64,000 bases of DNA from Salinicola endophyticus (GCF_040536835.1 NZ_CP159578.1:124001-188000); one strand, 5' to 3'. Positions 33,084 through 42,280 are shown, counted from the first letter of the stretch. Made by a program: numbers and translations. Notes: generated by a model not told the origin, from the letters alone.

Positions 33084-33863
33084 GTGATTCATCAAGGACG
33101 AGCGAAGACGCTGATGCGGGCCCGGCAGTGGCTGCTGGGCGCCGGGCTGCTGGCACTGGCCGGCGGCGCCCAGGCCCAGCTCGAGGATTTCGACGCGCTG
33201 GACAATCCGGCCGAGGCCGAGAAGCCATTCGAAGGGCAGGCCGAGCTGGGCTATCACAAGATCAGCGGCAACAGCCACAGCGAGAGCCTGCGGGCCGGCG
33301 CCGACATGACCTGGTTCGATGCGCCCTGGTCCTACAACTTGAAGCTGGGGGCCAGGAGCGCCAGCGACGATGACGAGACCTCCGCCGAGGAGTATTTCGT
33401 CCAGGGCCGCACGCGCTACAACCTTTCCCGCGCCAACTATCTGTTCGGGCTGGCGCGCTGGGACAAGGACCGTTTCTCAGGTTATGACTCGCAGAGCACA
33501 CTGATCGGTGGCTATGGCCGCCAACTCCTCGAGGGACCGCCGCATTCGCTCTCGGTCGAGGTCGGCCCCGGGGTGCGTCACGACGAATACACCGGCGACG
33601 GCAGTGACGATCTGGCGCTGTTCTATGCCGGACTGGACTACGGTTGGCAGTTCTCCGAGAACTCGCGCTTCACTCAGACGCTGGCCACCGAGTCGTCGCG
33701 CGAGAACATCATCGGGCGCTCCGAGACGGCGCTGGTCGTGGCGATGAACGACGACCTGGCGCTCAAGCTCTCCTACGAGGCCGACTTCAACGACAACCCG
33801 CCGCCGGGGGCCTCCAGCCAGACCGACACCACCACCGGGGTGTCGCTGGTCTACCACATGTGA
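33084..33863 (+). CDS. DUF481 (YdiY-like) outer-membrane-type protein
   Basis: A 259-residue exported protein with a GTG start at 33084 placed six bases after a perfect AAGGAGG. A later ATG at 33114 has no such site. The signal peptide ends GGAQA, followed by QLEDFDAL. The rest is made of alternating beta strands (FEGQAELGYHKISGNSHSES, and a terminal aromatic VSLVYHM), typical of a small beta-barrel. The family is linked with salt or acid stress in enterobacteria, but function here is unknown. A repeat element follows its stop codon within four bases. Confidence 0.85.
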   Translation: MIHQGRAKTLMRARQWLLGAGLLALAGGAQAQLEDFDALDNPAEAEKPFEGQAELGYHKISGNSHSESLRAGADMTWFDAPWSYNLKLGARSASDDDETSAEEYFVQGRTRYNLSRANYLFGLARWDKDRFSGYDSQSTLIGGYGRQLLEGPPHSLSVEVGPGVRHDEYTGDGSDDLALFYAGLDYGWQFSENSRFTQTLATESSRENIIGRSETALVVAMNDDLALKLSYEADFNDNPPPGASSQTDTTTGVSLVYHM

Positions 33864-33866
33864 CTG

Positions 33867-34010
33867 AGAGGGTGTTTACAAAATGTCTGCGCTCGACAAT
33901 ACGGCGTTGAAATCGATCTCAAAATGCTCATTTACTCCTCGTAAACTCCGCTTTTTCGGCCGATTTCGCCTTGTCTTGCCTTCGCTCGCCGACTTTGTAA
34001 ACACCCTCTA
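33867..34010 (+). repeat. 144-bp palindromic repeat element (TTTACAAA class), copy 1
   Basis: It is bounded by AGAGGGTGTTTACAAAATG and its inverse GTAAACACCCTCT. The interior (GCGCTCGACAATACGGCGTTG, AAAATGCTCATTTAC, TTGCCTTCGCTCGCC) matches the other copies although the ends differ from the GTCTGAAAA class. It starts four bases after the DUF481 stop. Confidence 0.85.
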
Positions 34011-34074
34011 AGAACGCCCTTCACAACCACCAGGCGACGTGGGCTTATCCGGCGCCCATCGTCAGAGGGTTTGG
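34009..34074. repeat. Second repeat family, short copy
   Basis: TAAGAACGCCCTTCACAACC through GACGTGGGCTTATCCGG to CGCCCATCGTCAGAGGG matches, in inverted orientation, both ends of the longer copy at 49474-49631 but lacks its middle. It abuts the preceding element. Confidence 0.75.
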
Positions 34075-34077
34075 AAG

Positions 34078-34875
34078 TCAGTTCTGTACCGACATCACCG
34101 CTCCGCCATCGACGCGCAGATTGCTGCCGTTGACGAAGGAGGCGTGGGGGGAGAGCAGCATGGCGATGATGTAGGCGACTTCGTCCGCCTCGCCGCGGCG
34201 CTTGGCGACGATGCCCGGGCGCTCCTCGTCGAGAAAGCTCGCCACCGCCTCGTCGAACGAGCAGTTCAGCGCTTTGGCGCGCTGGTGCATCATGCCATCG
34301 GTCATCGGCGAGGCGATGAACGCCGGTGCCACGGTGTTGCACAGCACCCCGTGCGCCGCCTCGCGGTAGGAGAGGTTCTTGATGAAGGCGCTCAGCGCCG
34401 CCTTGGCGGTGTTGTAGACCGCCTCCTCCCAGTAGGGCTGTACGGTGTTCTCCGAGGTGAGACAGATGAAGCGCCCCCAGCCCTGCTCGCGCATCGCCGG
34501 GATGGTCGCGCGTGCCAGACGCACCGCGGAGAAGAAGTCGATCTGCCACGCCTCTTCGTAATCGGCGTCCGGCAGGGTCAGCGGGTCGCCCTTGGCGCCG
34601 GTGATGCCGGCGGCGTGGACCACCATGTCGATATGGCCGAAGCGTTCGCGGCCGCGGGCGACGAGGGCATCGACCTGGGCCTGATCGGTGACATCGGCGG
34701 TGACGCAGAGCGTTGCGCCGTCGAGATCGGCGGCCGCCGCCTCGAGCGCCTCGGCGTCGATATCACTGAGAACGAGGTTGACGCCCTCGGCGGCGAGCCG
34801 CCGCGCGGTCGCCAGACCGATACCGCCCTGGGCGCCGGTCACCAGTGCGGTCTTGCCGCTGATGGCGAGATCCAT
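34078..34875 (-). CDS. Short-chain dehydrogenase/reductase, 3-hydroxybutyrate-dehydrogenase-like
   Basis: A 265-residue NAD(P)-dependent oxidoreductase. The cofactor motif TGAQGGIGLA is at about residues 12-21, and HAAGITG and the catalytic Ser/Tyr/Lys set (LTSEN and YNTAK) are in place. The start at 34875 follows AAGGAGG. PYWEEAVYNTAKAALSAF and the long insert around NCSFDEAVASFLDEERP resemble 3-hydroxybutyrate dehydrogenases and sugar-type SDRs, so the substrate is uncertain. It is divergent from the TonB receptor and converges on the DUF481 gene. Confidence 0.82.
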   Translation of the reverse strand: MDLAISGKTALVTGAQGGIGLATARRLAAEGVNLVLSDIDAEALEAAAADLDGATLCVTADVTDQAQVDALVARGRERFGHIDMVVHAAGITGAKGDPLTLPDADYEEAWQIDFFSAVRLARATIPAMREQGWGRFICLTSENTVQPYWEEAVYNTAKAALSAFIKNLSYREAAHGVLCNTVAPAFIASPMTDGMMHQRAKALNCSFDEAVASFLDEERPGIVAKRRGEADEVAYIIAMLLSPHASFVNGSNLRVDGGAVMSVQN

Positions 34876-35140
34876 GTGTTTGCCTCCTTGCAGACCATGC
34901 ACTTGTAGACGACGAACTTGCAGAAGATGGCGCCGCCGCACAGGCGACGACACCCGAGCCTTGAGCATGGTCACGATTGGCGTGCGGCGCCAACCCGGTT
35001 TTGTCAGCCCTGGCTGGCTGCGGCATAGTGTGCGCTTCTCGCCATCATCACCAGACACCCCCGCACAGTGGTCGCCGCCAGGCATCGTCTGCAGGCGGCG
35101 CCGTCGTCGCGCCATGACGGGGGATCTCGCAGGGAACGCC

Positions 35141-37207
35141 ATGACAATCCGAATTCTCTCCCGGACGCTCGGTGCCGGGGTGCTGCTCGTGCCGCTGGGG
35201 GCGCTGGCTCAGGCGGGCAGTGCCGCGTCCGAGGCCCGGCCGGTCATCGAGGTAACCGCGCCGCGCCTGGCGCGGGAGCTCTACGCCACGCCGGCGGCCG
35301 TCTCCGTGGTCGACCGCGAAGCGATCCAGCAGGGCCAGCAGCGGGTCAGGCTGGACGAGTCGCTCGACCTCGTCCCCGGGCTCTATCTGCAGAACCGCAA
35401 CAACTTCGCCCAGGGGCAGCGCATCGCCATCCGCGGTTTCGGCGCGCGGGCGCCTTTCGGTGTGCGCGGTATCACCGTGATGGTCGACGGTATCCCCTAT
35501 ACGCTGCCCGACGGCCAGGCCCAGCTCGATGCCATCGATCTCGACAGCGCCGAACGCATCGAGGTGATCCGCGGGCCGGCCGCAGTGCAGTACGGCAATG
35601 CCGCCGGTGGGGTGATCAGCGTGACCACGGCGGATGGGCGCGACGATCCGGGTAGCCACATTCGTATGGAGGGGGGCAGCCACGGCTATCGCAAGTACGC
35701 GGTGAGCAACGGCGGGGTCAATGGCCCCTGGTCGCACCATGTCAGCCTCTCCGCCCTCGACTATTCGGGCTACCGTGACCACAGCGCCACCGAGAAGTAT
35801 CTGCTCAATGCCAAGCTGCGCCGCGAGCTGGGTAGCGACCGTGCGCTCACCGCCATCGTCAATCTGCTCGACAATCCCGAGTCCGAGGATCCGGGCGGGC
35901 TGACCCGGGCGCAGGTGCATGCCGATCGCGATCAGGCCGGGGCCTTCACCGAGAAGTACGACACCGGCCAGAACGTCGATCAGCAGGTACTCGGCCTGCA
36001 GTACGAGGATCTCTCGGCGGGGCCCGGGGCGCTCTATCTCAAGGGCTTCTATCTGCGCCGCGACTTCGGGCAGCAGCTGCCCTATCCCGGCGACAGCCTG
36101 ATCGACTATCAGCGTGACTACTATGGCGGCAGCGCCGAGTATCACCAGACCGTGCATCTGGCGCAGATGCCGCTGCGCTATGTCGCCGGGGTCGATGTCG
36201 CGCATCAGCGCGACGACCGTGGACGCAAGAACGTCGCCTTCAGCGGCGAGGTCACCGGTACGGCGGCCGACGAGACCCAGACGGCGACCTCGCTGGGGGC
36301 CTTCGTGCAGGGCGATCTCGACCTCGACGAGCGCTGGACGCTCTCCCTCGGCGGGCGCTACGACCGGGTCCGGATGAAGATCGACGACGCCTATATCGAC
36401 CCCGCCAACGAGGACGGCGATGACAGCGGCGAGCGGACCTTCGATCAGTGGAGCACCAGTGCGGGTATCAGCTACCGCTACCGTGCCAACCATCAGCTCT
36501 ATGCCAACACCGCCACCGCCTACGAGACGCCGACCTTCTCCGAGTTCGCCAACCCCAGCGGCGCCGGCGGCTTCAACGGCGATATCGAGCCGCAGAAGGC
36601 ATGGAGCCGCGAGCTGGGCGCGCGCGGCAGCTTCGCCAACGGCGTCGACTACGACGTCGCGCTGTTCTCGGTGCGGGTGCGCGACGAGCTGGTGCCCTAC
36701 GAGGGCGAGTCCGGGCGTACCTTCTACCAGAACGCCGGTGACAGCGAGCGCGATGGCCTCGAAGTCGCGCTCGGCTGGCAGTTCACCCCTGACTGGCGCC
36801 TCGACAGCGCCCTGACGCTGGCGCGCTACCACTTCGACCATTTCTCCGATACCCAGGGTCGCTACGACGGCAAGCGCATCCCCGGCCTGCCGCAGCAGAC
36901 CTGGGTCAACCGTTTGAGCTGGGAGGGGGTAGGCAAGCGTTTCGCCAGCGTCGAGACCCAGTACGTGGGCGATATGGTGGCGGATAACGCCGGCGATGTG
37001 ACGGTCGGCGACTACTGGCTGGTCAATCTGCGCGGCGGCGACGGCTGGCATCTCGGTGGCGACACCTGGCTCAAGACCTATGTCGGTGTGCGCAACCTGT
37101 TCGCGGTGGAGCACTATGCCAACGTGCGCATCAACGCCAGCAACGCGCGCTACTTCGAGCCGGCGCCAGGGCGAACGGTCTATGCTGGTATTGGCCTGGA
37201 TTTCTGA
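35141..37207 (+). CDS. TonB-dependent outer-membrane receptor
   Basis: A 688-residue outer-membrane receptor with a signal peptide (ending GALAQA), a plug domain (PAAVSVVDREAIQQGQ, DLVPGLYLQNR, IRGFGARAPFGVRGI, IEVIRGPAAVQYGNAAGGVI) and a 22-strand barrel ending YAGIGLDF with the terminal Phe. It resembles PfeA/FhuE- or IutA-like siderophore receptors of the IroN/PupB group in general form. Ligand is not predictable. The start at 35141 (MTIRILSRT) is preferred to an ATG at 35114 because it begins the signal peptide. No clear Fur box was seen upstream. Confidence 0.9.
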   Translation: MTIRILSRTLGAGVLLVPLGALAQAGSAASEARPVIEVTAPRLARELYATPAAVSVVDREAIQQGQQRVRLDESLDLVPGLYLQNRNNFAQGQRIAIRGFGARAPFGVRGITVMVDGIPYTLPDGQAQLDAIDLDSAERIEVIRGPAAVQYGNAAGGVISVTTADGRDDPGSHIRMEGGSHGYRKYAVSNGGVNGPWSHHVSLSALDYSGYRDHSATEKYLLNAKLRRELGSDRALTAIVNLLDNPESEDPGGLTRAQVHADRDQAGAFTEKYDTGQNVDQQVLGLQYEDLSAGPGALYLKGFYLRRDFGQQLPYPGDSLIDYQRDYYGGSAEYHQTVHLAQMPLRYVAGVDVAHQRDDRGRKNVAFSGEVTGTAADETQTATSLGAFVQGDLDLDERWTLSLGGRYDRVRMKIDDAYIDPANEDGDDSGERTFDQWSTSAGISYRYRANHQLYANTATAYETPTFSEFANPSGAGGFNGDIEPQKAWSRELGARGSFANGVDYDVALFSVRVRDELVPYEGESGRTFYQNAGDSERDGLEVALGWQFTPDWRLDSALTLARYHFDHFSDTQGRYDGKRIPGLPQQTWVNRLSWEGVGKRFASVETQYVGDMVADNAGDVTVGDYWLVNLRGGDGWHLGGDTWLKTYVGVRNLFAVEHYANVRINASNARYFEPAPGRTVYAGIGLDF

Positions 37208-37331
37208 GGCACAACGGCACGGGCGCCGTGAATGGCGTCCCGTTCGGCGATTCACCCAGCGCTTCTCGAGCGCCATCATAACGACACCGGGCCGCCCTGG
37301 CTGTGCCCGGCGGGATCACGAGGAACTCATC

Positions 37332-37511
37332 ATGCGTCATCTACTCTCTTTCGCCTTGGCTGCGCTGCTCTTGTCGCTGCTGGCCGGCTGTACCGTCAAC
37401 ACCTACGCCGATGGCCAGCGCGAGGTCCAGCCCGGCGTACCCCAGGATGGCCCCACCGCCAATCCGGCGGATGCCACCCGCGGGCAGGAGGGGAGCGGCG
37501 AGCTGCCCTGA
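37332..37511 (+). CDS. Small exported lipoprotein
   Basis: A 59-residue protein with the lipobox LLAGC (Cys19) after a short hydrophobic signal, preceded by GAGGAAC. The mature part is only 41 residues and polar (TYADGQREVQPGVPQDGP). It follows the TonB receptor by 124 bases in the same direction. Function unknown; not recognised beyond lipoprotein. Confidence 0.7.
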   Translation: MRHLLSFALAALLLSLLAGCTVNTYADGQREVQPGVPQDGPTANPADATRGQEGSGELP

Positions 37512-37838
37512 TCGCCTGTCACGCCGTGTTAGAGGGTGTTTACAAAATGCCTGCGCTCGGCAATACGGCGTTAAAATCGGCCTCAAAATGCTCATTTACC
37601 CCGTGTAAATTCCGCTTTTTCGACCGATTTTGCCTTGTCTTGCCTTCGCTCGCCGAATTTGTAAACACCCTCATAGCGCGCGTGCTTGCGCGGCACGCGA
37701 TGGGGGCGAAGTAAAGTTCAAGATCGAGTCGCCGATAGACGTTCTACGTACTGCCACCCCCTTGAGGCTGGCGATGCGCGGGCATGATCGGCGGCTGGCC
37801 GCGACGCCCGCGTGTCGCGGCCGATCGAGAGCGCCGAG
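37512..37838. other. Intergenic region with repeat element and promoter of the haemoglobin/EAL operon
   Basis: A 327-base gap. The left half is a palindromic repeat copy. The right half (37673-37838) has no ORF and must contain the promoter of the cupredoxin operon. Confidence 0.55.
37531..37672 (+). repeat. 142-bp palindromic repeat element (TTTACAAA class), copy 2
   Basis: Ends AGAGGGTGTTTACAAAATG and TTTGTAAACACCCTC are inverted. The interior is nearly identical to copy 1 at 33867 and clearly related to the GTCTGAAAA class. Confidence 0.85.
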
Positions 37839-38537
37839 ATGTGCCCGACCTTTTCGCATCGCTGGACCCTGAGCGCGCCCTTGGCGGCCCTGTGGCTGGT
37901 GCTGCTGGCGTGGGCGGCCCCCGCCGCCAGCGCCCAGTTGCAAGTCACCGATGCTGCCACCGGCGCAACGCTCAGCCAGGCGGTGATCGAGATCTACGCG
38001 CCGTCCACGACGGGGGCGGTTCGCACGGCCGCCAGTGGCCACCAGGTCGTGCAGCGCCATGCCACGTTCATCCCGCACGTGCTGCTGGTACCGGTGGGTG
38101 CCGAGGTCAGCTTTCCCAATCGCGACACCACCCGCCATCAGGTCTACTCCTTCTCGCCGGCGCACCCGTTCAGCCTCGATCTCTATCTGCAGGAGACGCC
38201 GCCGCCAGTGCGTTTCGATCGCGCAGGCGTGGTCGTGCTCGGCTGCAATATCCATGATGCGATGGAGGCCTTCATCGTGGTCAGCGAGGCCCCCTATCGC
38301 GCGCTGACCGCTGAAGATGGCCGCGCCGCGTTCACGCTGCCCCCGGGGCGGCACCGACTGCGCGTGTGGCACCCCCGCCTGGAGGATACGCATCTCGCAT
38401 GGTGGGAGGGCGAGATCGGCGCCGAGGAAACGCGCCAGGTAGCGCTTACCCTCGCGGCGAGTCTGCCCTCGGTACCCGAGCCCTCGGCGCTGCAGCAACG
38501 CTTCCAGCGCGCGCTCGAACAGACGCAGGCTCACTGA
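37839..38537 (+). CDS. Exported cupredoxin-like protein (methylamine-utilisation-protein-like)
   Basis: A 232-residue exported protein. The signal peptide (WLVLLAWAAPAASA) is followed by a cupredoxin-like domain. The residues expected of a type I copper site are visible: a histidine in NRDTTRHQVYSF (about H100) and the cluster CNIHDAM (C136, H139, M142). A carboxypeptidase-regulatory-like beta domain follows (AFTLPPGRHRLRVWHPRLED). The ATG at 37839 is chosen because it begins the signal peptide; an in-frame GTG lies at 37812. It is the first gene of a four-gene operon, its stop abutting the next start. Periplasmic electron transfer or metal sensing is the likely role. Confidence 0.8.
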   Translation: MCPTFSHRWTLSAPLAALWLVLLAWAAPAASAQLQVTDAATGATLSQAVIEIYAPSTTGAVRTAASGHQVVQRHATFIPHVLLVPVGAEVSFPNRDTTRHQVYSFSPAHPFSLDLYLQETPPPVRFDRAGVVVLGCNIHDAMEAFIVVSEAPYRALTAEDGRAAFTLPPGRHRLRVWHPRLEDTHLAWWEGEIGAEETRQVALTLAASLPSVPEPSALQQRFQRALEQTQAH

Positions 38538-40931
38538 ATGTCATTCCGTCGGCGCTTGTTGCTGATCATGCTGGCGGTGATGGCCGTAGCCCAGCTGGTC
38601 GCCGCCGTCGCCACCCTGGGCACCATCCATCGCGATGTCATGCACAAGGGCGGGCGCGAGCTGGAGGTGGGGCTCGGGGTGATGCGCCAGCTGCTCGACG
38701 AGCGCGGCAAGCAGCTGCGCGACAGCGTCGGTATTCTGACCTCGGACTTCGGTTTCAGGAGTGCGATCGCCTCCCAGGACCAAGGCACGCTGGCCAGCGT
38801 ACTGGCCAATCACGGCGAGCGGGTGGGGGCCAATATGGTGCTGCTGGCGGCGCCGGACGGCACCATCGTGGTCAGCAGCCACCACGCCCCGGGCACGCCG
38901 ATGCCGTTCCCGCGGCTATGGCGCCAGGTGCGCCAGGCCGGCGAAGCGACCGGTGTGGTGCTGCAGGACCAGCGACCCTATCAGTTCGTCATGCTGCCGG
39001 TGCGGGCGCCCAACCTGATCGGCTGGGTCGGCATGGGGTTCTTGCTCGACACGCCGCTGGCCGAGGAGATCGGCCGCTTGACCCGGCTGCAGGTCAGTTT
39101 TCTGGTGAGCAGCGCGGATCAGGCGCCGGATGCGGCGGGCGATATGAAGGGCTATGTCGCCGGCGCGCTGTCCCAGGCGCCACCCGCGGCGGTGAGCGCG
39201 CTGCGCGCGGATCTGGCGCGCGGCGAATATCTTCACCACAGCGGCGTCGACACCGGGCTGGACGCGCTGGTGCGCGCCTCGCCGCTGATGACCTCCGAGA
39301 TCGCCACTGACGCAGGTCGGGGCCAGGTCTATGCCGTGGTAGAGCACTCGCGTGCGGATCTGCTGGCGGTATTCCAGGCGCTCGGTTGGCGGCTAGCGGC
39401 GATCTTTGCCGTGACGCTGGCGCTGACCGCGCTGGTCGCCGCCTTCAGTGCGCGCAGCATGTCACGGCCATTGATACGGCTGGCCCGAGTGGCCCAAGGG
39501 ATCGGCCGCGGCGAGCGGGTCGCCGACGTCCCGACCGACAGCGGCGGCGAGATCGGCCTGCTCGGGCGCACCCTGGCGGCGATGCAGAACGATATCGATG
39601 ACCGCGAGCGCCAGCAGCGCAATCAGGCGCGTCGCGATCAGCTCACCGGGCTGGCCAACCGCCACTCGGCGCAGCAGGACATCACCGAGGCGGTCGCGGC
39701 GGGATACCCGTTCACGCTGCTGCGAATGTCGATCTGCGGTTTCCGCCATATCAACGACACCTTCGGTTACGCTGTCGGCGATCAGGCGCTTTGCCAACTG
39801 GCGAAGCGTCTTGCCACCTATCCGGCACCGGTGCGCCACGCCTATCGCCTTGGGGGCGATGAGTTCCTGCTGCTGGTCGACTCGGCGGCCGTCGATGCCC
39901 ACTGGCTGACCTCGCTGCGCGAGGGGCTGGCGCAGCCGATCGAGCTCGAGCAATCGCCGCTGCGCCTGCAGCTCGTCTACGGTAAGGTCAACTTCCCCGA
40001 GCACGGGTGCAATGCCCTTCTGTTGCTGCGGCGGGCCGAGGTGGCCATGGACATGGCCAAGCAGCAACGGCTCGGCTATCTGCGCTATGTGGAAGGGCAG
40101 GACGAGAAGCGTCTGCGTGAGCTGACGCTGGTGCGCGATCTGCAATTGGCGGCCGAGCGGGGGCAGCTGAGCATGGCCTACCAGCCCAAGATCGCCGCTG
40201 CCGACGGCGCGCTGGTCGAGCTCGAGGCGCTGATGCGCTGGCAGCATCCGGAGTTCGGCTTCATTCCGCCGGACGAGTTCATCACCCTGGCCGAGAGCGC
40301 CGGGATCATCTCCCAGCTGACCGGCTGGATGTTGAGCACGGTGTGTCGACAGCTGGCCGCCTGGGAAGCCGAGGAGGGGTTGTGCCTGGCGGTGGCGGTG
40401 AACCTGTCGGCGCAGGACGTCATCGATCCGGCGCTGCCGCAGCGGCTCGATCAGGCGCTGGCCGCGTATGGTCTGGACCCGGCCCGGCTGGGGCTGGAAG
40501 TGACCGAGAGTGCGATCATCTCCGACCCGGAGGTGTCGCGCCGGGTGCTGGCCGAGCTGTCGCGGCGCGGCGCCAGCACCGCGATCGACGATTTCGGCAC
40601 CGGCTACTCCTCGCTGGGCCAGCTCAAGCACCTGGCGGTACGCCAGCTCAAGATCGATAAATCCTTCATTCTCAAGCTCGATCAGCACTCCGACGACCGC
40701 ATCATCGTGCACTCGACGATCGAGCTCGGCCACAACCTGGGGCTCGAGGTGGTCGCCGAGGGTGTCGAGACCGACGCCGCAAGGGCGCTGCTGGTCGAGC
40801 TGGGTTGCGACTATCTGCAGGGCTACGGCATCTCGCGTCCGCTGCCCGCGGCCGCCGTGGCCGAGTGGATCGCCGCCTATCCGCCCGGCGTGCGCCGGCC
40901 TCTGCGCCCGCCCGAGCCCTCGACACCATGA
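38538..40931 (+). CDS. Membrane GGDEF/EAL protein with periplasmic sensor; EAL intact, GGDEF partly degenerate
   Basis: A 797-residue inner-membrane c-di-GMP protein. Order: transmembrane helix (about 5-30), periplasmic Cache-like sensor (about 31-283), second helix (about 284-304), HAMP, GGDEF domain (about 365-520), EAL domain (about 535-790). The GGDEF motif (439-443) is present, but the metal-binding region that is normally LDxD-F reads MSICGF (397-402) and there is no RxxD inhibitory site. EAL residues are intact (ELEALMRW, NLSAQD, EVTES, DDFGTGYSSL, EVVAEGVET). A phosphodiesterase role is therefore more likely than cyclase. The start codon directly follows the cupredoxin stop. Confidence 0.9.
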   Translation: MSFRRRLLLIMLAVMAVAQLVAAVATLGTIHRDVMHKGGRELEVGLGVMRQLLDERGKQLRDSVGILTSDFGFRSAIASQDQGTLASVLANHGERVGANMVLLAAPDGTIVVSSHHAPGTPMPFPRLWRQVRQAGEATGVVLQDQRPYQFVMLPVRAPNLIGWVGMGFLLDTPLAEEIGRLTRLQVSFLVSSADQAPDAAGDMKGYVAGALSQAPPAAVSALRADLARGEYLHHSGVDTGLDALVRASPLMTSEIATDAGRGQVYAVVEHSRADLLAVFQALGWRLAAIFAVTLALTALVAAFSARSMSRPLIRLARVAQGIGRGERVADVPTDSGGEIGLLGRTLAAMQNDIDDRERQQRNQARRDQLTGLANRHSAQQDITEAVAAGYPFTLLRMSICGFRHINDTFGYAVGDQALCQLAKRLATYPAPVRHAYRLGGDEFLLLVDSAAVDAHWLTSLREGLAQPIELEQSPLRLQLVYGKVNFPEHGCNALLLLRRAEVAMDMAKQQRLGYLRYVEGQDEKRLRELTLVRDLQLAAERGQLSMAYQPKIAAADGALVELEALMRWQHPEFGFIPPDEFITLAESAGIISQLTGWMLSTVCRQLAAWEAEEGLCLAVAVNLSAQDVIDPALPQRLDQALAAYGLDPARLGLEVTESAIISDPEVSRRVLAELSRRGASTAIDDFGTGYSSLGQLKHLAVRQLKIDKSFILKLDQHSDDRIIVHSTIELGHNLGLEVVAEGVETDAARALLVELGCDYLQGYGISRPLPAAAVAEWIAAYPPGVRRPLRPPEPSTP

Positions 40932-40950
40932 CCTTGCGAGGAGACGCCTG

Positions 40951-41820
40951 ATGGCGAGACGCCTACGCCGCTGGCTGCGGCGCCTGTCGGTGGGTGCCAC
41001 TGCGCTGGCCGCTGCTACCGCGCTGGCGACGCCGGCACAGGCCGGGAGCCGCCTGCTGGGCACTGGTGGCGTGACTCAGATCGAGGGGGCCGCCGGTGGC
41101 GGGCTGTCGCCCTGGGGCGTGCTCGTCGGCACCGCCAGCGATACCGAGGTGGCGGTGAGCGTGGCTGCCAGCGAGGCGTGGCTGGACGACTACGGCCTGC
41201 GCGTGCGCGGGATCGGGCTCAACTGGCACGACCGGGTGGAAGTCTCCTACGCCCGCCAGCGGCTGGCGCTCGACACCCTGGGCGGCGTGCTCGAGCAGGA
41301 GATCTACGGCGCCAAGCTGCGCCTGTTCGGTGATCCGCTCTACCACCCCTGGGGCAGCTGGAGCATTGGCGTGCAGCACAAGCGGCTCGACCAGGGGCAG
41401 GCGCTGGCGCGTGCCGTGGGCGCCGAGGCGACCCAGGGCAACGATCTCTATCTGGCCGGCAGCAAGCTGTTCTTCGACGCGGTGGCCGGGCGCAATCTGC
41501 TGGCCAACCTGACGCTGCGCTCGACCCGCGCCAATCAGGGCGGGCTGCTCGGCTTCGGCGGTGATCGCGACAGTGGGCGCTCGCTGGTGGCCGAGGGCTC
41601 GCTGGGGGTGTTCCTGACCCCGGCCTGGCTGGTCGGGGTGGAGTATCGGCAGAAGCCGGACAACCTCGGCTTTGCCGAGGAGCAGGCGTGGCAGGATGTC
41701 TTCACCGCGCTGTTCTTGACCCGCCACCTCTCGCTGACCGGTGCCTGGCTCGATCTCGGTGATATCGCCGGGCTCGAGAACCAGCGCGGCGGCTATCTCT
41801 CGCTGCAATTGGCGCTTTGA
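40951..41820 (+). CDS. DUF3034 family exported protein
   Basis: A 289-residue exported protein with a signal peptide ending TPAQA, followed by GSRLLGTGGVTQIEGAAGGG, the recognisable opening of DUF3034 proteins. The rest alternates beta strands (WGVLVGTA, LVAEGSLGVFL, GYLSLQLAL) and looks like an outer-membrane barrel. The start at 40951 follows GCGAGGAG. It is cotranscribed with the EAL gene (19 bases upstream) and the haemoglobin gene (13 bases downstream). Function is not known. Confidence 0.82.
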   Translation: MARRLRRWLRRLSVGATALAAATALATPAQAGSRLLGTGGVTQIEGAAGGGLSPWGVLVGTASDTEVAVSVAASEAWLDDYGLRVRGIGLNWHDRVEVSYARQRLALDTLGGVLEQEIYGAKLRLFGDPLYHPWGSWSIGVQHKRLDQGQALARAVGAEATQGNDLYLAGSKLFFDAVAGRNLLANLTLRSTRANQGGLLGFGGDRDSGRSLVAEGSLGVFLTPAWLVGVEYRQKPDNLGFAEEQAWQDVFTALFLTRHLSLTGAWLDLGDIAGLENQRGGYLSLQLAL

Positions 41821-41833
41821 CGGGGAGCCTGTG

Positions 41834-42280
41834 ATGTATCCCATTCACTCACGTGGGCGCTGGGCAGCGGCGCTGCTGGCGCTGCTCCTGAGCGGCTGTG
41901 CCGCCTCGCCGCCACAGCCCGCGCCGACCCTCTATCAAAAGCTCGGCGGTGAGCAGGGCATTCACGCCATCGTCGAAGACTTCACCTATCGCCTCGCCGA
42001 TGATCCCGAGCTGGTGGCGTTCTTCGCCAACACCAACATCGACTACTTCGTCGGCTCGCTGCAGGACTACCTGTGCGTGGTCAGCGATGGCCCCTGTGTC
42101 TACCGCGGCGCGCCGATGGACAAGGCGCACCAGCACATGGGCATTCGTGAGGCCGACTTCAACCGCCTGGTCGATGTGCTCCAGGCGACGCTGCTCGACC
42201 AGCCGATCTCCGCTTCTGCACGCAACCAGCTGCTCAAACGGCTGGCGGCGCAGCACGCCGCGATCATGCGCTATCAGTGA
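41834..42280 (+). CDS. Group 1 truncated haemoglobin with lipoprotein signal
   Basis: A 148-residue protein with a lipobox LLLSGC (Cys22), then a truncated globin beginning LYQKLGGEQGIHAIVEDF. Family residues include FFANTNIDYFVG and the proximal histidine in DKAHQHMGI (H99 or H101). A haem globin anchored to a membrane on the periplasmic side is unusual, since most truncated haemoglobins are cytosolic. It ends a four-gene operon and is followed by a strong hairpin. Binding of oxygen or nitric oxide outside the cytoplasm is the natural guess. Confidence 0.88.
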   Translation: MYPIHSRGRWAAALLALLLSGCAASPPQPAPTLYQKLGGEQGIHAIVEDFTYRLADDPELVAFFANTNIDYFVGSLQDYLCVVSDGPCVYRGAPMDKAHQHMGIREADFNRLVDVLQATLLDQPISASARNQLLKRLAAQHAAIMRYQ

